Shown: positions 1 through 8,911 of the stretch, piece by piece
How the letters are laid out: every line of letters begins with the position of its first letter
How positions within the stretch are numbered: position 1 is the stretch's first letter
The notes under the pieces: generated by a model
Told to the model about the DNA's origin: nothing
Database searches by the model: none
Seen by the model: only the letters and a program-made list of their open reading frames with translations
Made by a program: the position numbers and the translations under genes
Assembly (NCBI RefSeq): GCF_017307495.1
Contig: NZ_JAFKHE010000024.1
Coordinates: 1-64,000 of the forward strand
DNA from: Devosia sp.
Lineage (GTDB): Bacteria > Pseudomonadota > Alphaproteobacteria > Rhizobiales > Devosiaceae
DNA length: 64,000 nucleotides
Reading direction: 5' to 3'

Positions 1-29
1 AAAATGCCAGCGTCGGATAACGCTCAACA

Positions 30-1649
30 ATGCCATGTCGATCACTCCACAGCCCCCGCTCAAACCACGAGGGGCAAGGGTCACACATGGGTCAAATCTC
101 GATGGAAAAATCCCAGCCTGCTGGGTCAGTTCTCAGTGGCAATCAACACGAAGCTCTCAAAGAGGGCTTGGCCGCCGTATCGATCGAACTCGAGAGCGGC
201 GACGACCCTCAGACGATCTTCGAGACGCTCAACAGCCGCGGCGTCGACCTGACGCCCGGCGATCTGATGCGGAACTTCATATTCCAGCGCGCAAAGGGGC
301 TCGGCCAGGCTGACCATTCGCTGGTCGTGGACAAGCTCTACGAGAAGCACTGGCTGCCGCTCGATAGGTCGTTCTGGAGCCAACCAGCCTCTCGGGGCCG
401 GCAGACCCAGACCCGCCTCGACTGGATGCTTACCGATCACCTCGCGATGCACATCGGCGATCTGGTATCGGTCGACAGGCTGTTTGACCGATACCGTCGT
501 TGGATACTCACCGACAGGCCGTTCTCGACCGTGACACAGGAGCTGGAATCCATTTCAGCCACGGCTGCGATCGAAAGGCGGCTGTTTGATCAGGACCCCA
601 ACGACCCGATCGGCAACTTCGGCCGGCTGGCCGACGCGTTCGACGTATCAACCGTCATGCCGCTGGTTATCTATTTGGCCACCGAGCCCAGTGTCGCCTC
701 GGAGATCGACCGCGCCCTTGAGGTTCTTGAGAGCTACATCGTGCGGCGGGACATCTGCGGCCTGACGAACAAGAATTACAACAGGCTGTTCGTCGGCTTG
801 ATCGATCGTCTGCGCAAAGCGGAAGGCGACAAGCTCGACGATATGGTGTCGTACCTGTCCGGTCGACGTTCCGACATAGATCGCTGGCCGGCCGACGATG
901 AATGGCGCACTGCCTGGTTGGGGCGAGGGCAATACAAAGGCGCTCGCCAGCCCCGCCTGAGGTACCTGTTCGAAGCTATCGAGATGGCCAAGAGGTCGGC
1001 ACTCAATGAAGATATCGAGATCAAGTCCGCCCTGACTATCGAACACATCATGCCTCAGCGTTGGCGTGAGGCATGGCCGGTCCCGGGCTTCGAACATCTG
1101 GACGACGATGACGACATGAATTTTGATCTTCTGACGCGGCAGGCGGAACGCGACGCCGTCATTGATCGCCTTGGCAATCTCACTTTGCTGACGGGGGCGC
1201 TGAACTCGACTGTATCCAACGGCCCCTATTCGGTGAAGATGCCCGCGGTGCGATCGCACTCCAGCTTGGCACTGAATCGCGAACTCAACCAGTTCGACCA
1301 TTGGGACGAGGACACGATTGCCGCCAGGGGGCTCTCGCTCTTCGAGAATGCTCGCCGCATCTGGATGGCCCCCCTGCCCAGCGACGACAAGCAGATCGCT
1401 AACGGAGCGCCGGGACTGCCGGCGGACGGCACTCAGTGCCGCTTCACCTATGCCGGCCGACGTTACGAAGGTTACATCGAGAACGGTGCCCTTATGGTTG
1501 ACGGCGTCGACCGCACATTCGGCTCGCTGTCTGCAGCATCGAGGTTCATCACCCGAACCCATCGAAACGGATGGAATGACTGGCACTTCGGGGATGGCAT
1601 GGGTGGATGGGTGCTAGCTGATGCATGGCGGCGTGAGGCCGCTGAATAG
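30..1649 (+). CDS. DUF262/DUF1524 (GmrSD-like) protein, N-terminally truncated
   Basis: GmrSD/DUF262 proteins are nucleases that often act against modified phage DNA. Here the reading frame joins the family only at about residue 42, in the middle of the DUF262 domain, with the typical IFETLNSRG and GDLMRNFIF stretches. The DUF1524 HNH-type part is present, with IEHIMPQ near residue 337 and LGNLTLL followed by an N-rich stretch. The C-terminus has a GWNDWHF motif resembling DUF4357/RAMA modules. The N-terminal half of DUF262 with its DGQQR motif is absent, and a TAA stop at 18-20 closes the frame just upstream. It is therefore probably a remnant, although 539 codons remain open. The true start, if any, is uncertain. 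Confidence 0.7.
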   Translation: MPCRSLHSPRSNHEGQGSHMGQISMEKSQPAGSVLSGNQHEALKEGLAAVSIELESGDDPQTIFETLNSRGVDLTPGDLMRNFIFQRAKGLGQADHSLVVDKLYEKHWLPLDRSFWSQPASRGRQTQTRLDWMLTDHLAMHIGDLVSVDRLFDRYRRWILTDRPFSTVTQELESISATAAIERRLFDQDPNDPIGNFGRLADAFDVSTVMPLVIYLATEPSVASEIDRALEVLESYIVRRDICGLTNKNYNRLFVGLIDRLRKAEGDKLDDMVSYLSGRRSDIDRWPADDEWRTAWLGRGQYKGARQPRLRYLFEAIEMAKRSALNEDIEIKSALTIEHIMPQRWREAWPVPGFEHLDDDDDMNFDLLTRQAERDAVIDRLGNLTLLTGALNSTVSNGPYSVKMPAVRSHSSLALNRELNQFDHWDEDTIAARGLSLFENARRIWMAPLPSDDKQIANGAPGLPADGTQCRFTYAGRRYEGYIENGALMVDGVDRTFGSLSAASRFITRTHRNGWNDWHFGDGMGGWVLADAWRREAAE

Positions 1650-1687
1650 CGGGCTTGCCACAAGCGGACACAGCATAGTTTCGGGGG

Positions 1688-4387
1688 ATGTTTTTTTTGG
1701 CCGACACGACGAACGACCGGATTGCAGCGATAGCGGACCATACGCTTCGACACTTCGCAGAGACAGCGGACAGGGCAAGAGAGGGACTGAACGAACCTCG
1801 GCCGAACCTCGCCAACGCGTTCACCTCTTTCAACGCCGCTACCGACAATGCGCTGATCGACAACATGAGCGACGTCACGGACGCTCGTGCACGGGCGCTG
1901 CGCATGTTGCTGTCCGAGCCGGCCGTGGCGCGCGTCGTCGCCGAAGACGAGGACGGGAATCGTCGCGTCTACTTCGTGTCGCGCGCCACGCCCCACCGGT
2001 CTCCCTCTGACGGTAGCTACGCTGTCAGCTACAACGCCATGCCACTGGGCAGGCTGGCAGCAACGAAGATCGGCGGCGAGGTCGACGCTCCTTCCAGAAG
2101 CGGCCCCGTCACCCTCACAGTCGTGGAAAAGACCCTCCTGACGCCGAAGGAAGTCCGCGGTGAATGGGACTCGCAGAAATCCGTCGTGGAAGGAAAGAGG
2201 TTCGGCCCCTTCACGGTACCATCGTTGCGCGCCGTGCTGGAGGGCCTCGGCGTCACTGAGGATGAACTCGACGCCCTCGACCGCCTACTCGCCGAGGACA
2301 AGGCTGCGGGGCTCTTCATCGAAGGGCTGAAGCGCGACGCCATCGCCAAGATGGAACTACGGGATCTTGCGATCCTTGATGAGTACCAGGACGAGATCTT
2401 TCGGCTCCCCATAGACAGCCACCTGGTAATTCTCGGTCCTCCGGGCACGGGAAAGACAACGACCCTTATCAAGCGTCTGGGCCAGAAGTTGGACACCCCG
2501 AGCCTTATCGATGAGGAGCGTGACGTCATTGCGCGTACCAGTGCGGGTCCGGCCGGGCATCAAGACAGCTGGATCATGTTCACGCCCACCGCCTTGCTGA
2601 AGCAGTACGTGAAAGAGGCATTCGCGCGGCAGGGCGTCGCCGCTTCGGATCAGCGCATTCAAACATGGGACGACTATAGACACGACCTGGCGAGGAACCA
2701 CTTTACAATCCTCCGATCGGGCTCCGGAGGGCAGCTAGTCTCCAAGGACGACCTACCCTCTCTCGTACCGGCAACCGTTCACACACAGCGCGAGTGGTTC
2801 GAGGACTTTTTCGATTTTCAGATCAATCTCTTCTGGGAAGATCTTCGCAATCATGCCGGCGTCCTCGCGCGAGATAATGCGGAGGCTATCAAGCAAATCG
2901 GGACGCGCGTTCAGGCTGCGCTTCCTGTCGCAGCATCTGGCATCGATACCGGCTCCATCGTCACACTCAACAACCTGTCCGAGCCTCTGCAGGCGCTGAT
3001 CACCCAACTGCGCACTGACACCGACAAAACGGTCCGTTCCGCTATCGCCAAGGCATTTCTGAGTGAGCCGTCGCTGCTCGACGACTTGATGAAGTTCGTC
3101 GCCACCCTCGAAACGGTTGAAGAAGTCGATGACGACGAGCTTGATGGTGATGACGACGAGGAACCACGTCAGGTTCGCGTCGGTCGGGACGCGGCCGTTG
3201 ACGCCCTTCTGAGAGCGCTTAAGGCCAAAGCGCGTGCAATCGCGAACAGCCGACCGACTTCGAAAAGATCTCGAAACGGCCGTATCATTGAGTGGTTCGG
3301 TGAGCGGGGTCCCGATCGGGACGCATTGCGCAAGATCGGCCAGGACCTCGCGGTACTGACCTCGTTGCGGCGGTTCCTGAACCCAGCTCGGCGGCTCCTT
3401 AACGGCATCTCTACTCGCTATCGGCGGTTCCGCCGGGAGCGACAGGCAGACAATCGCTGGTACGCCGCAAATGGGTTTCAGCTGCACGAACTGAATCCAC
3501 TAGAAGTGGATGTCATTCTCTTGGGGCTCTTGCGGGCCGGGGCCGACCTTCTTGCTGACCGCCGCATCGCTCGTTCTGCCGCAGGCTTGGCAAACGCGGC
3601 GTTGGAACAGGTGACCTCGCTCTATCGGAATCAGGTTCTGGTCGACGAAGCCACTGACTTCTCCCCTATTCAGCTTGCTTGCATGGCGGCGCTCTGTGAT
3701 CCGCAAGCTTCGTCTTTTGTGGCAGTCGGTGATTTCAACCAACGAATTACCGACTGGGGCAGCAGAGAAACTGAGGATCTCCAGTGGGTGTTCCCCGACT
3801 TTGACATTCGCTCGGTTTCGATCTCCTACCGCCACAGTCGGCAACTGAACGAGCTTGCACGCGACATCGCTCACATCTCGGACCCGAATGCCAATGAGGC
3901 CCAGCTACCGGATCGCGTCAACAACGATGGTTTTCGCCCGGCAGTCGGCACCGGTCTGACCACCACCGAGGAAACGGTGGACTGGTTGGCCGACCGCATC
4001 GCCGAGATCGAACACCTGGCCGAGGAGTTCCCGCCGATCGCCGTCCTGGTTACAAGCGAGGAGGAGGTGGTTCCGTTCGCGCAGGCGCTCAACCAGAAGT
4101 TGGCGGATTCCAATGTACGTGTGGTTCCCTGCCCCTTCGGCCAGCTCGCCGGTCAGGATAGCGACGTGCGCGTTTTCGACGTTCGCCACATCAAGGGCCT
4201 GGAATTCGAGGCCGTTTTCTTCGTAGGCATCGACCGCCTCGAGGAGACGCAACCCAACTTGTTCGAAAAGTTCCTCTACGTCGGCGCGACGAGGGCAGCG
4301 CTGTTCCTAGGGGTGACGACCTCCGGGGCGAAGCTTCCAGATCGGATCAGTTCTTTGGAGGCTAGCTTCGGTCACACCTGGCCATAG
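1688..4387 (+). CDS. Superfamily I (UvrD/PcrA-type) helicase-like ATPase
   Basis: This 899-residue protein has a Walker A motif GPPGTGKT near residue 251, a Walker B motif VLVDEATDFS near 650, a VGDFNQRITDWG motif III near 680, SYRHS as motif IV, and the C-terminal HIKGLEFEAVFF and YVGATRA motifs near 834 and 863, all in SF1 order. About 390 residues separate Walker A from Walker B, including an acidic run near 480-495, so the protein is larger than ordinary UvrD. It follows the DUF262 gene by 38 bp on the same strand and probably shares its transcript. A role in a defence or DNA-repair module is inferred from the neighbours only. Confidence 0.8.
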   Translation: MFFLADTTNDRIAAIADHTLRHFAETADRAREGLNEPRPNLANAFTSFNAATDNALIDNMSDVTDARARALRMLLSEPAVARVVAEDEDGNRRVYFVSRATPHRSPSDGSYAVSYNAMPLGRLAATKIGGEVDAPSRSGPVTLTVVEKTLLTPKEVRGEWDSQKSVVEGKRFGPFTVPSLRAVLEGLGVTEDELDALDRLLAEDKAAGLFIEGLKRDAIAKMELRDLAILDEYQDEIFRLPIDSHLVILGPPGTGKTTTLIKRLGQKLDTPSLIDEERDVIARTSAGPAGHQDSWIMFTPTALLKQYVKEAFARQGVAASDQRIQTWDDYRHDLARNHFTILRSGSGGQLVSKDDLPSLVPATVHTQREWFEDFFDFQINLFWEDLRNHAGVLARDNAEAIKQIGTRVQAALPVAASGIDTGSIVTLNNLSEPLQALITQLRTDTDKTVRSAIAKAFLSEPSLLDDLMKFVATLETVEEVDDDELDGDDDEEPRQVRVGRDAAVDALLRALKAKARAIANSRPTSKRSRNGRIIEWFGERGPDRDALRKIGQDLAVLTSLRRFLNPARRLLNGISTRYRRFRRERQADNRWYAANGFQLHELNPLEVDVILLGLLRAGADLLADRRIARSAAGLANAALEQVTSLYRNQVLVDEATDFSPIQLACMAALCDPQASSFVAVGDFNQRITDWGSRETEDLQWVFPDFDIRSVSISYRHSRQLNELARDIAHISDPNANEAQLPDRVNNDGFRPAVGTGLTTTEETVDWLADRIAEIEHLAEEFPPIAVLVTSEEEVVPFAQALNQKLADSNVRVVPCPFGQLAGQDSDVRVFDVRHIKGLEFEAVFFVGIDRLEETQPNLFEKFLYVGATRAALFLGVTTSGAKLPDRISSLEASFGHTWP

Positions 4388-4413
4388 CTCCGAGATGTTG
4401 GCGGCACCGCTGC

Positions 4414-7209
4414 CTAGACGATGGCAGCAGTGTGCCGGCACTCCGGATAGCGGCTGCAGCCCATGAACGAGGCCCGCTTCTTCGAACGCCGCTCCACCAG
4501 ATAGCCCGCCCAGCACTTCGGGCACGCCGGCAAAGCCTGACCATCGACGCCCTCGAACCGGATCTCCTTGCCGGCAATGTCGGCAAGCTCGTCGATGTAG
4601 CGAGACTGCTGATCCGCGTTGGTAAGCAGGAAGACGCCGCGACTAGCGCGCGTCAGCGCCACGTAGAACAGCCGCCGTTCCTCGGCATAGGGGAAGGTCT
4701 CGGGCTCGGGAATGACCAGGTGGAGCAACTCATCGTCCTCGATGCGGCTGGGTACGCCGTAGTCGCCCTCGCTGACATCGATCAGGATGGTGTAGTCGGC
4801 CTCTAGGCCCTTGGCCCTATGGAATGAGAATGCCTCTACCTCAAGGTGGTCGAACTTGGGGATTCGGCCCTCGAACGGATCGAGGTAGTTATAGCGCCAC
4901 AGCACCAACGCCTTGAGCTTGGGCTTGGCGTCGGTTCGCCAATGCCCAGCAATGCCGCCGAGGAAGCCGTCGAGGCGTTCAAGCACCTGCCGGCAGGCCG
5001 GGCCGTAGTCGACCTTGCCGCGCACTGGCTTGACGGGGACGACGCGGATGGACTTCGAAATCGCCGGCCTTGTTGAGCGCACCGATTTCTTCAGCTGGGC
5101 GGGATTGCGCTGCACGAACTTGGCGGCGACGTCAGCGATCAGCTGGTTGCACCGATAGGTCTGCTCGAGCCTTCCCTGCCAGCTGGTGCCGAAGTTCTCC
5201 TTGAAGCGGGTGAAGATCGAGATGTCGGAACCAGCGAAGCGATAGATCGACTGCCAGTCGTCGCCCACGGCGAATACCTTGGCGAAAGGGTTCTGCTGTC
5301 GAAGCGCCTTGATGAGGTTGGCGCGAGGTTCGGAGATGTCCTGGAACTCATCGACGAGGATGAGCGAGTACGGGCTGACGTACCGCCGCGTCTCCACCAG
5401 CCGGGTGGCGTCTCCGATCATCGAGTCAAAATCGATCCGGCCGGCATCGGCCAGCTTCTTGGAATAGGCCTCGGTGATCAACCAGATGACCCGAGCGAAG
5501 ATCCGGGCCCGCTCCTTGTCATGCAGGGCCTTGGCGCGCTCGAACAGCATGTCGAGGGTCAGCTGGCTGGAGCGGATATGCTTGATGCAGGTCCCGATGA
5601 GCTGGTGGTAGTGCTTGACCACCCGGGGGTTGATCGCCTTCTGAATCTCGTCAGGCGACCGCTGGACCAACGGGATCTCCCGGCGCTCCAACTCCGACTT
5701 CAGAACTGTCAGCAGTGTGCCGTCAGTGGCCTGTGCCGAGGTCGTCTCGAAGAAGTCCATCTCGGCCTCGCGATAGCCGCGACGCTTGCTCTCGGCGTGC
5801 ATCACGTAATTGGCGAAGGGCGAGGTGCCATCGGCGTTTATGGCGAAGTGCTCATGCACCGTCTTCGTGGCGGGGTAGTAGAAGTCGGGATGCACGTGAC
5901 GCACCGCGTCGGCCTCGTCGTCGGCTCCCACGTCCTCGGCGCCGTCTTCGTCGTCTTCATCGCAGTCGTCGTCTACATCGTCGACGGCGACCTGCTTCTC
6001 GTATTCGAACTCCACCGAGTTCAGCCACAACCAGTTGGCGATCGACTGCTCTTGCAGCGACTTCACATAGATGTCGCCAAGGGCGCGGATCGATGCCCTG
6101 CCCTTCGACCGTCGCTCGCTAACGTAGCGCTCGTACTCCGTGTCGGAATCGAAGACCTCCCGGGGAATGTCCGCCTTCGGGTGGAGGATCAGCAGCTCGA
6201 TCCATAGTCGCTGAAACTCGGAATCGGCCTTGGCGAGATCCTGGATTATCTCCTCTATGGCCTTTGCCTCGCCAGCGGGGTGCTCGACCCAATTGGCCAA
6301 TTGTGGCGGCCTGCCCTCGACCTCCTGAATGATGCCACGGCCAAGCGCGTGAAATGTCGTCACACGACAGCCGACCGCGTCTTCGTCGACATTCATCTGC
6401 TTGGCGATGCGGACCTTGAGTTCGTCGGCTGCGCTCTTGTTGAAGGCGAGGACAAGGATCTCCTCGGGACGATAGAGCTTCTTCTCGAGAACGTAGGCGA
6501 CCTTGCCGACCATCGTGGCCGACTTGCCCGACCCCGCTGACGCCACCAGCAGGTTGTTGTCCTCGAGGCGAATACAGGCCTCGCGCTGCTGGTCCGACAA
6601 TGAGCGGCCGTCGAGATCGTCGAAGAACGCGCGGAACGCAGCGAGCTCCGACCTCAAGAACTCACGATTGTACCGATCGCGAATACCAGGGTCGGTCAGA
6701 AGGTCGAACGACACCGGCAGTGCAGCCTTCAGCGTGGAGGCGGTGAGCTCCGGATCGAGCATTGGATGCGACAGGGCAGCCGCCGCCCTGCCCGGCACGC
6801 TGGCAATGGCCCGGCTTAAGTCAGCATGGGCGAGGTACTGGGCCTTGGCGCCAACGATGGCGTGCAGACGACCGTCAATCTCGCGCAGCCTGTCGCCGTC
6901 CGAGACGATCAGCTCGCAGAGATGGTCGTTGATGAACCGCTTCAGATCGACGGCCAGCTTGGCGGCTGCGTCCCCCGACAGACCGGATAGCCGATCCACA
7001 CGCGAATGGGAGCGGATCTCCAGCGTGTGCCAAAGCAGCCCTTTCGTCGAGGAAATGGCTACGACGTCAAGGCACGGTAGCTCTACGTCGCCACCGTCTT
7101 CCAGCCGAATGACGTCGGAACCCCTTCGAGCCAACGTGAGCTTCCAGCTGCCGGCGTTGAACAGGCGAGCAATCAGTCCCGGGCGGTAGGTTCGGTTGAG
7201 ACCAAGCAT
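4414..7209 (-). CDS. UvrD-family helicase with C-terminal zinc ribbon (helicase IV-like)
   Basis: This is a 931-residue SF1 helicase. The N-terminal region resembles the helicase IV (HelD) N-domain. ASAGSGKS (Walker A) lies near residue 224, ILVDEFQDIS (Walker B) near 615, and VGDDWQSIYRFAGSD just after. An insertion of about 25 mostly Asp/Glu residues lies between the helicase motifs. The C-terminus has a CPKC...CSRYPEC topoisomerase-type zinc ribbon at about 893-920. It is convergent with the preceding helicase, with only 26 bp between the stop codons. Helicase IV-type proteins unwind DNA 3' to 5' in repair; a defence role is possible from context but not shown. Confidence 0.82.
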   Translation of the reverse strand: MLGLNRTYRPGLIARLFNAGSWKLTLARRGSDVIRLEDGGDVELPCLDVVAISSTKGLLWHTLEIRSHSRVDRLSGLSGDAAAKLAVDLKRFINDHLCELIVSDGDRLREIDGRLHAIVGAKAQYLAHADLSRAIASVPGRAAAALSHPMLDPELTASTLKAALPVSFDLLTDPGIRDRYNREFLRSELAAFRAFFDDLDGRSLSDQQREACIRLEDNNLLVASAGSGKSATMVGKVAYVLEKKLYRPEEILVLAFNKSAADELKVRIAKQMNVDEDAVGCRVTTFHALGRGIIQEVEGRPPQLANWVEHPAGEAKAIEEIIQDLAKADSEFQRLWIELLILHPKADIPREVFDSDTEYERYVSERRSKGRASIRALGDIYVKSLQEQSIANWLWLNSVEFEYEKQVAVDDVDDDCDEDDEDGAEDVGADDEADAVRHVHPDFYYPATKTVHEHFAINADGTSPFANYVMHAESKRRGYREAEMDFFETTSAQATDGTLLTVLKSELERREIPLVQRSPDEIQKAINPRVVKHYHQLIGTCIKHIRSSQLTLDMLFERAKALHDKERARIFARVIWLITEAYSKKLADAGRIDFDSMIGDATRLVETRRYVSPYSLILVDEFQDISEPRANLIKALRQQNPFAKVFAVGDDWQSIYRFAGSDISIFTRFKENFGTSWQGRLEQTYRCNQLIADVAAKFVQRNPAQLKKSVRSTRPAISKSIRVVPVKPVRGKVDYGPACRQVLERLDGFLGGIAGHWRTDAKPKLKALVLWRYNYLDPFEGRIPKFDHLEVEAFSFHRAKGLEADYTILIDVSEGDYGVPSRIEDDELLHLVIPEPETFPYAEERRLFYVALTRASRGVFLLTNADQQSRYIDELADIAGKEIRFEGVDGQALPACPKCWAGYLVERRSKKRASFMGCSRYPECRHTAAIV

Positions 7210-7306
7210 TGTGTCGAGTTGGTCGCATGATCAGGCTTTATGCATCGATAAGGCCACAGACAGCTATTCTCGCGCGAGCGAACCGCGCGTAACAGGACGA
7301 TAGACC

Positions 7307-8449
7307 CTACGTATCCTCTGGCCAGTTATCTGGTAGCGCAAGCGCCTGACCCAGTGTTCCTCCAGGGTACTCCGTCTCCGCCTCCTGGGAGATGTGGAGT
7401 TCGCGCAGACCAACATCCAGCCTGGGCATCGTTCTAGCCGCCCATGGATTGGCAACTATCACTGGTGCGCGCGCCGCGAAATTCCACGGGTCAATCTGCT
7501 TGAACCACAGAACGCCACTAAGAACCCGTCTGCGCGGACCAGTCTCGTCGTGCCACACTCCATCGGGGTTCCGGCCGTGGCGCACCACCGCCTTGCCTTC
7601 ATCGTCTTTGTGCACCACCGATATTTCCGTGCCGAGAAGCACATCTATCGCGTCGGTATCGAAGTTGAAGTTGTCGTACCCAGCCACGGCTACCAGCATG
7701 GGGTAGCTTAGCGCCTTGCCATACTTTCGTGCCTTAAACTCGACAGCATCCTTCATGCTCTCGGCGCGCATGACATTGCTGGCGCCAAAGTGACGGGCAC
7801 CAATGCTCCTAGTGACACCCCTTCGGTGCTTTGGCCACGCAGTGAGCACAATCTCCAGCCCGTCGTGCTTGTATTTGAAGGGTGCCGCAGTCCTCGCAGC
7901 GTTACCCTCTGGAAGGCCGGCGATCCATTGCTTGAGAGCTCTCTGGAGCTTGTTGATTGGCACAGGCGTCCTCGGCGTGCCGTTGGTCCTCAGGTCTAGG
8001 AAGTGATCGGGGCTAGGCGTGCTGTCTATGGCGTTCAGTGCGGAATTCAGCCGCTGCTCCGCCCCTTGCGCTTCCTTTGTCAACCCCCTCGCGAGCACGG
8101 CTTCCAAATAGTACCGCTCACCCTTGGGGGTCTCCATCAGAAAGTCAGGTTTCTTCGTCGTTCCAGGTATTTCCGGCTCAACATCGATCACCTTATGGCC
8201 GCGCCTAAGGAATAGCTCGTGAAGCAGTAGCTCCAGAAAGGCACCGCGGTGAGCGGTGTCGATAGGCGAACGCAAACGTTGGACCAACGATGGCCGGTCA
8301 TCCTCTGGGTAGCGAGTTAGCCAATCCTCGACTAGCGCGCGAACCTTCTTGGCCTCCTCGCGTCCTGACCTGTTCGTGTAGACGAAATCACTTTCCCCAT
8401 ACGGATGAGCCTCAACACCAGGCCTCTCGATGTCATCGAAGACAATCAT
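7307..8449 (-). CDS. PD-(D/E)XK nuclease-like protein of unknown function
   Basis: The protein has 380 residues from the ATG at 8449, chosen because an AGGAGAG Shine-Dalgarno lies 5-6 bases upstream; a longer frame to 8494 lacks one. A region resembling a restriction-endonuclease fold is visible: a GAFLELLLHELFLRRGHKV helix, then KPDFLMETPKGERYYLEAVL. The last segment matches the PD-x(n)-E-x-K pattern except that the usual Lys is Val (EAV). No known family name was recognised. It lies head to tail with the upstream helicase gene on the minus strand and may be its nuclease partner, which is inference. Confidence 0.6.
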   Translation of the reverse strand: MIVFDDIERPGVEAHPYGESDFVYTNRSGREEAKKVRALVEDWLTRYPEDDRPSLVQRLRSPIDTAHRGAFLELLLHELFLRRGHKVIDVEPEIPGTTKKPDFLMETPKGERYYLEAVLARGLTKEAQGAEQRLNSALNAIDSTPSPDHFLDLRTNGTPRTPVPINKLQRALKQWIAGLPEGNAARTAAPFKYKHDGLEIVLTAWPKHRRGVTRSIGARHFGASNVMRAESMKDAVEFKARKYGKALSYPMLVAVAGYDNFNFDTDAIDVLLGTEISVVHKDDEGKAVVRHGRNPDGVWHDETGPRRRVLSGVLWFKQIDPWNFAARAPVIVANPWAARTMPRLDVGLRELHISQEAETEYPGGTLGQALALPDNWPEDT

Positions 8450-8642
8450 AGCTCTCTCCTGTCGGCTCGGCGGGGAGTGTATCGGCCACTGCACTTGACT
8501 CGCTGCCCTTGTTCAACCATCTCATGGCCGATGACTTCAAAGTTCGGCAATCCTGAGCTTTGGTCTCCCTATCTGGGGCATCGGGGCATGGCTGCTCACT
8601 TTCTGGCTCTGCATTGACCTATCCATTAACTTGGAGACGCCG

Positions 8643-8777
8643 ATGTCAAAGTCGCTGACTGCCATACTCAAGACTGGCTTGAACGCGCTCGGGGCACTGC
8701 GGGGCCGGAAACGGGAGTTGCGCCATGCCATCGGTGTCAAGATCTGGACCCAAATCTCGTCGGAGAGCCGGAAGTAG
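8643..8777 (+). CDS. Small basic protein, 44 aa, unknown
   Basis: The frame opens at an ATG preceded by a GGAG Shine-Dalgarno with 6-base spacing and encodes 44 residues with Lys and Arg spread along an amphipathic sequence (ILKTGLNALGALRGRKRELR). A strong intrinsic terminator follows 40 bp downstream on the same strand. It sits alone between two minus-strand genes. The ribosome binding site plus terminator make a real transcription unit likely; whether the product is the peptide or a small RNA cannot be decided from the sequence. Confidence 0.5.
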   Translation: MSKSLTAILKTGLNALGALRGRKRELRHAIGVKIWTQISSESRK

Positions 8778-8816
8778 CCCCAGAGTGGCTTATCGCTACT
8801 CCCCCGCACCAGTTTC

Positions 8817-8843
8817 AACCCCGGCCTGAGTGCCGGGGTTTTT
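8817..8843 (+). terminator. Intrinsic terminator after the 44-aa small gene
   Basis: A perfect 9-bp stem (AACCCCGGC / GCCGGGGTT) with a 6-base loop is followed by a T run on the plus strand. It would end a plus-strand transcript covering the small gene. Confidence 0.75.
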
Positions 8844-8911
8844 GCACCTTCTTGGAACTTTGGGCGTCGTGGAACCTGACAAACACTGCCTTGAACGCAA
8901 CGCACGTGTCA

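Noticed and set aside
4414..8449. Naming a specific known phage-defence system
   Set aside because: The helicase and PD-(D/E)XK-like protein do not match a system I can name with confidence, and the nuclease motif is imperfect.
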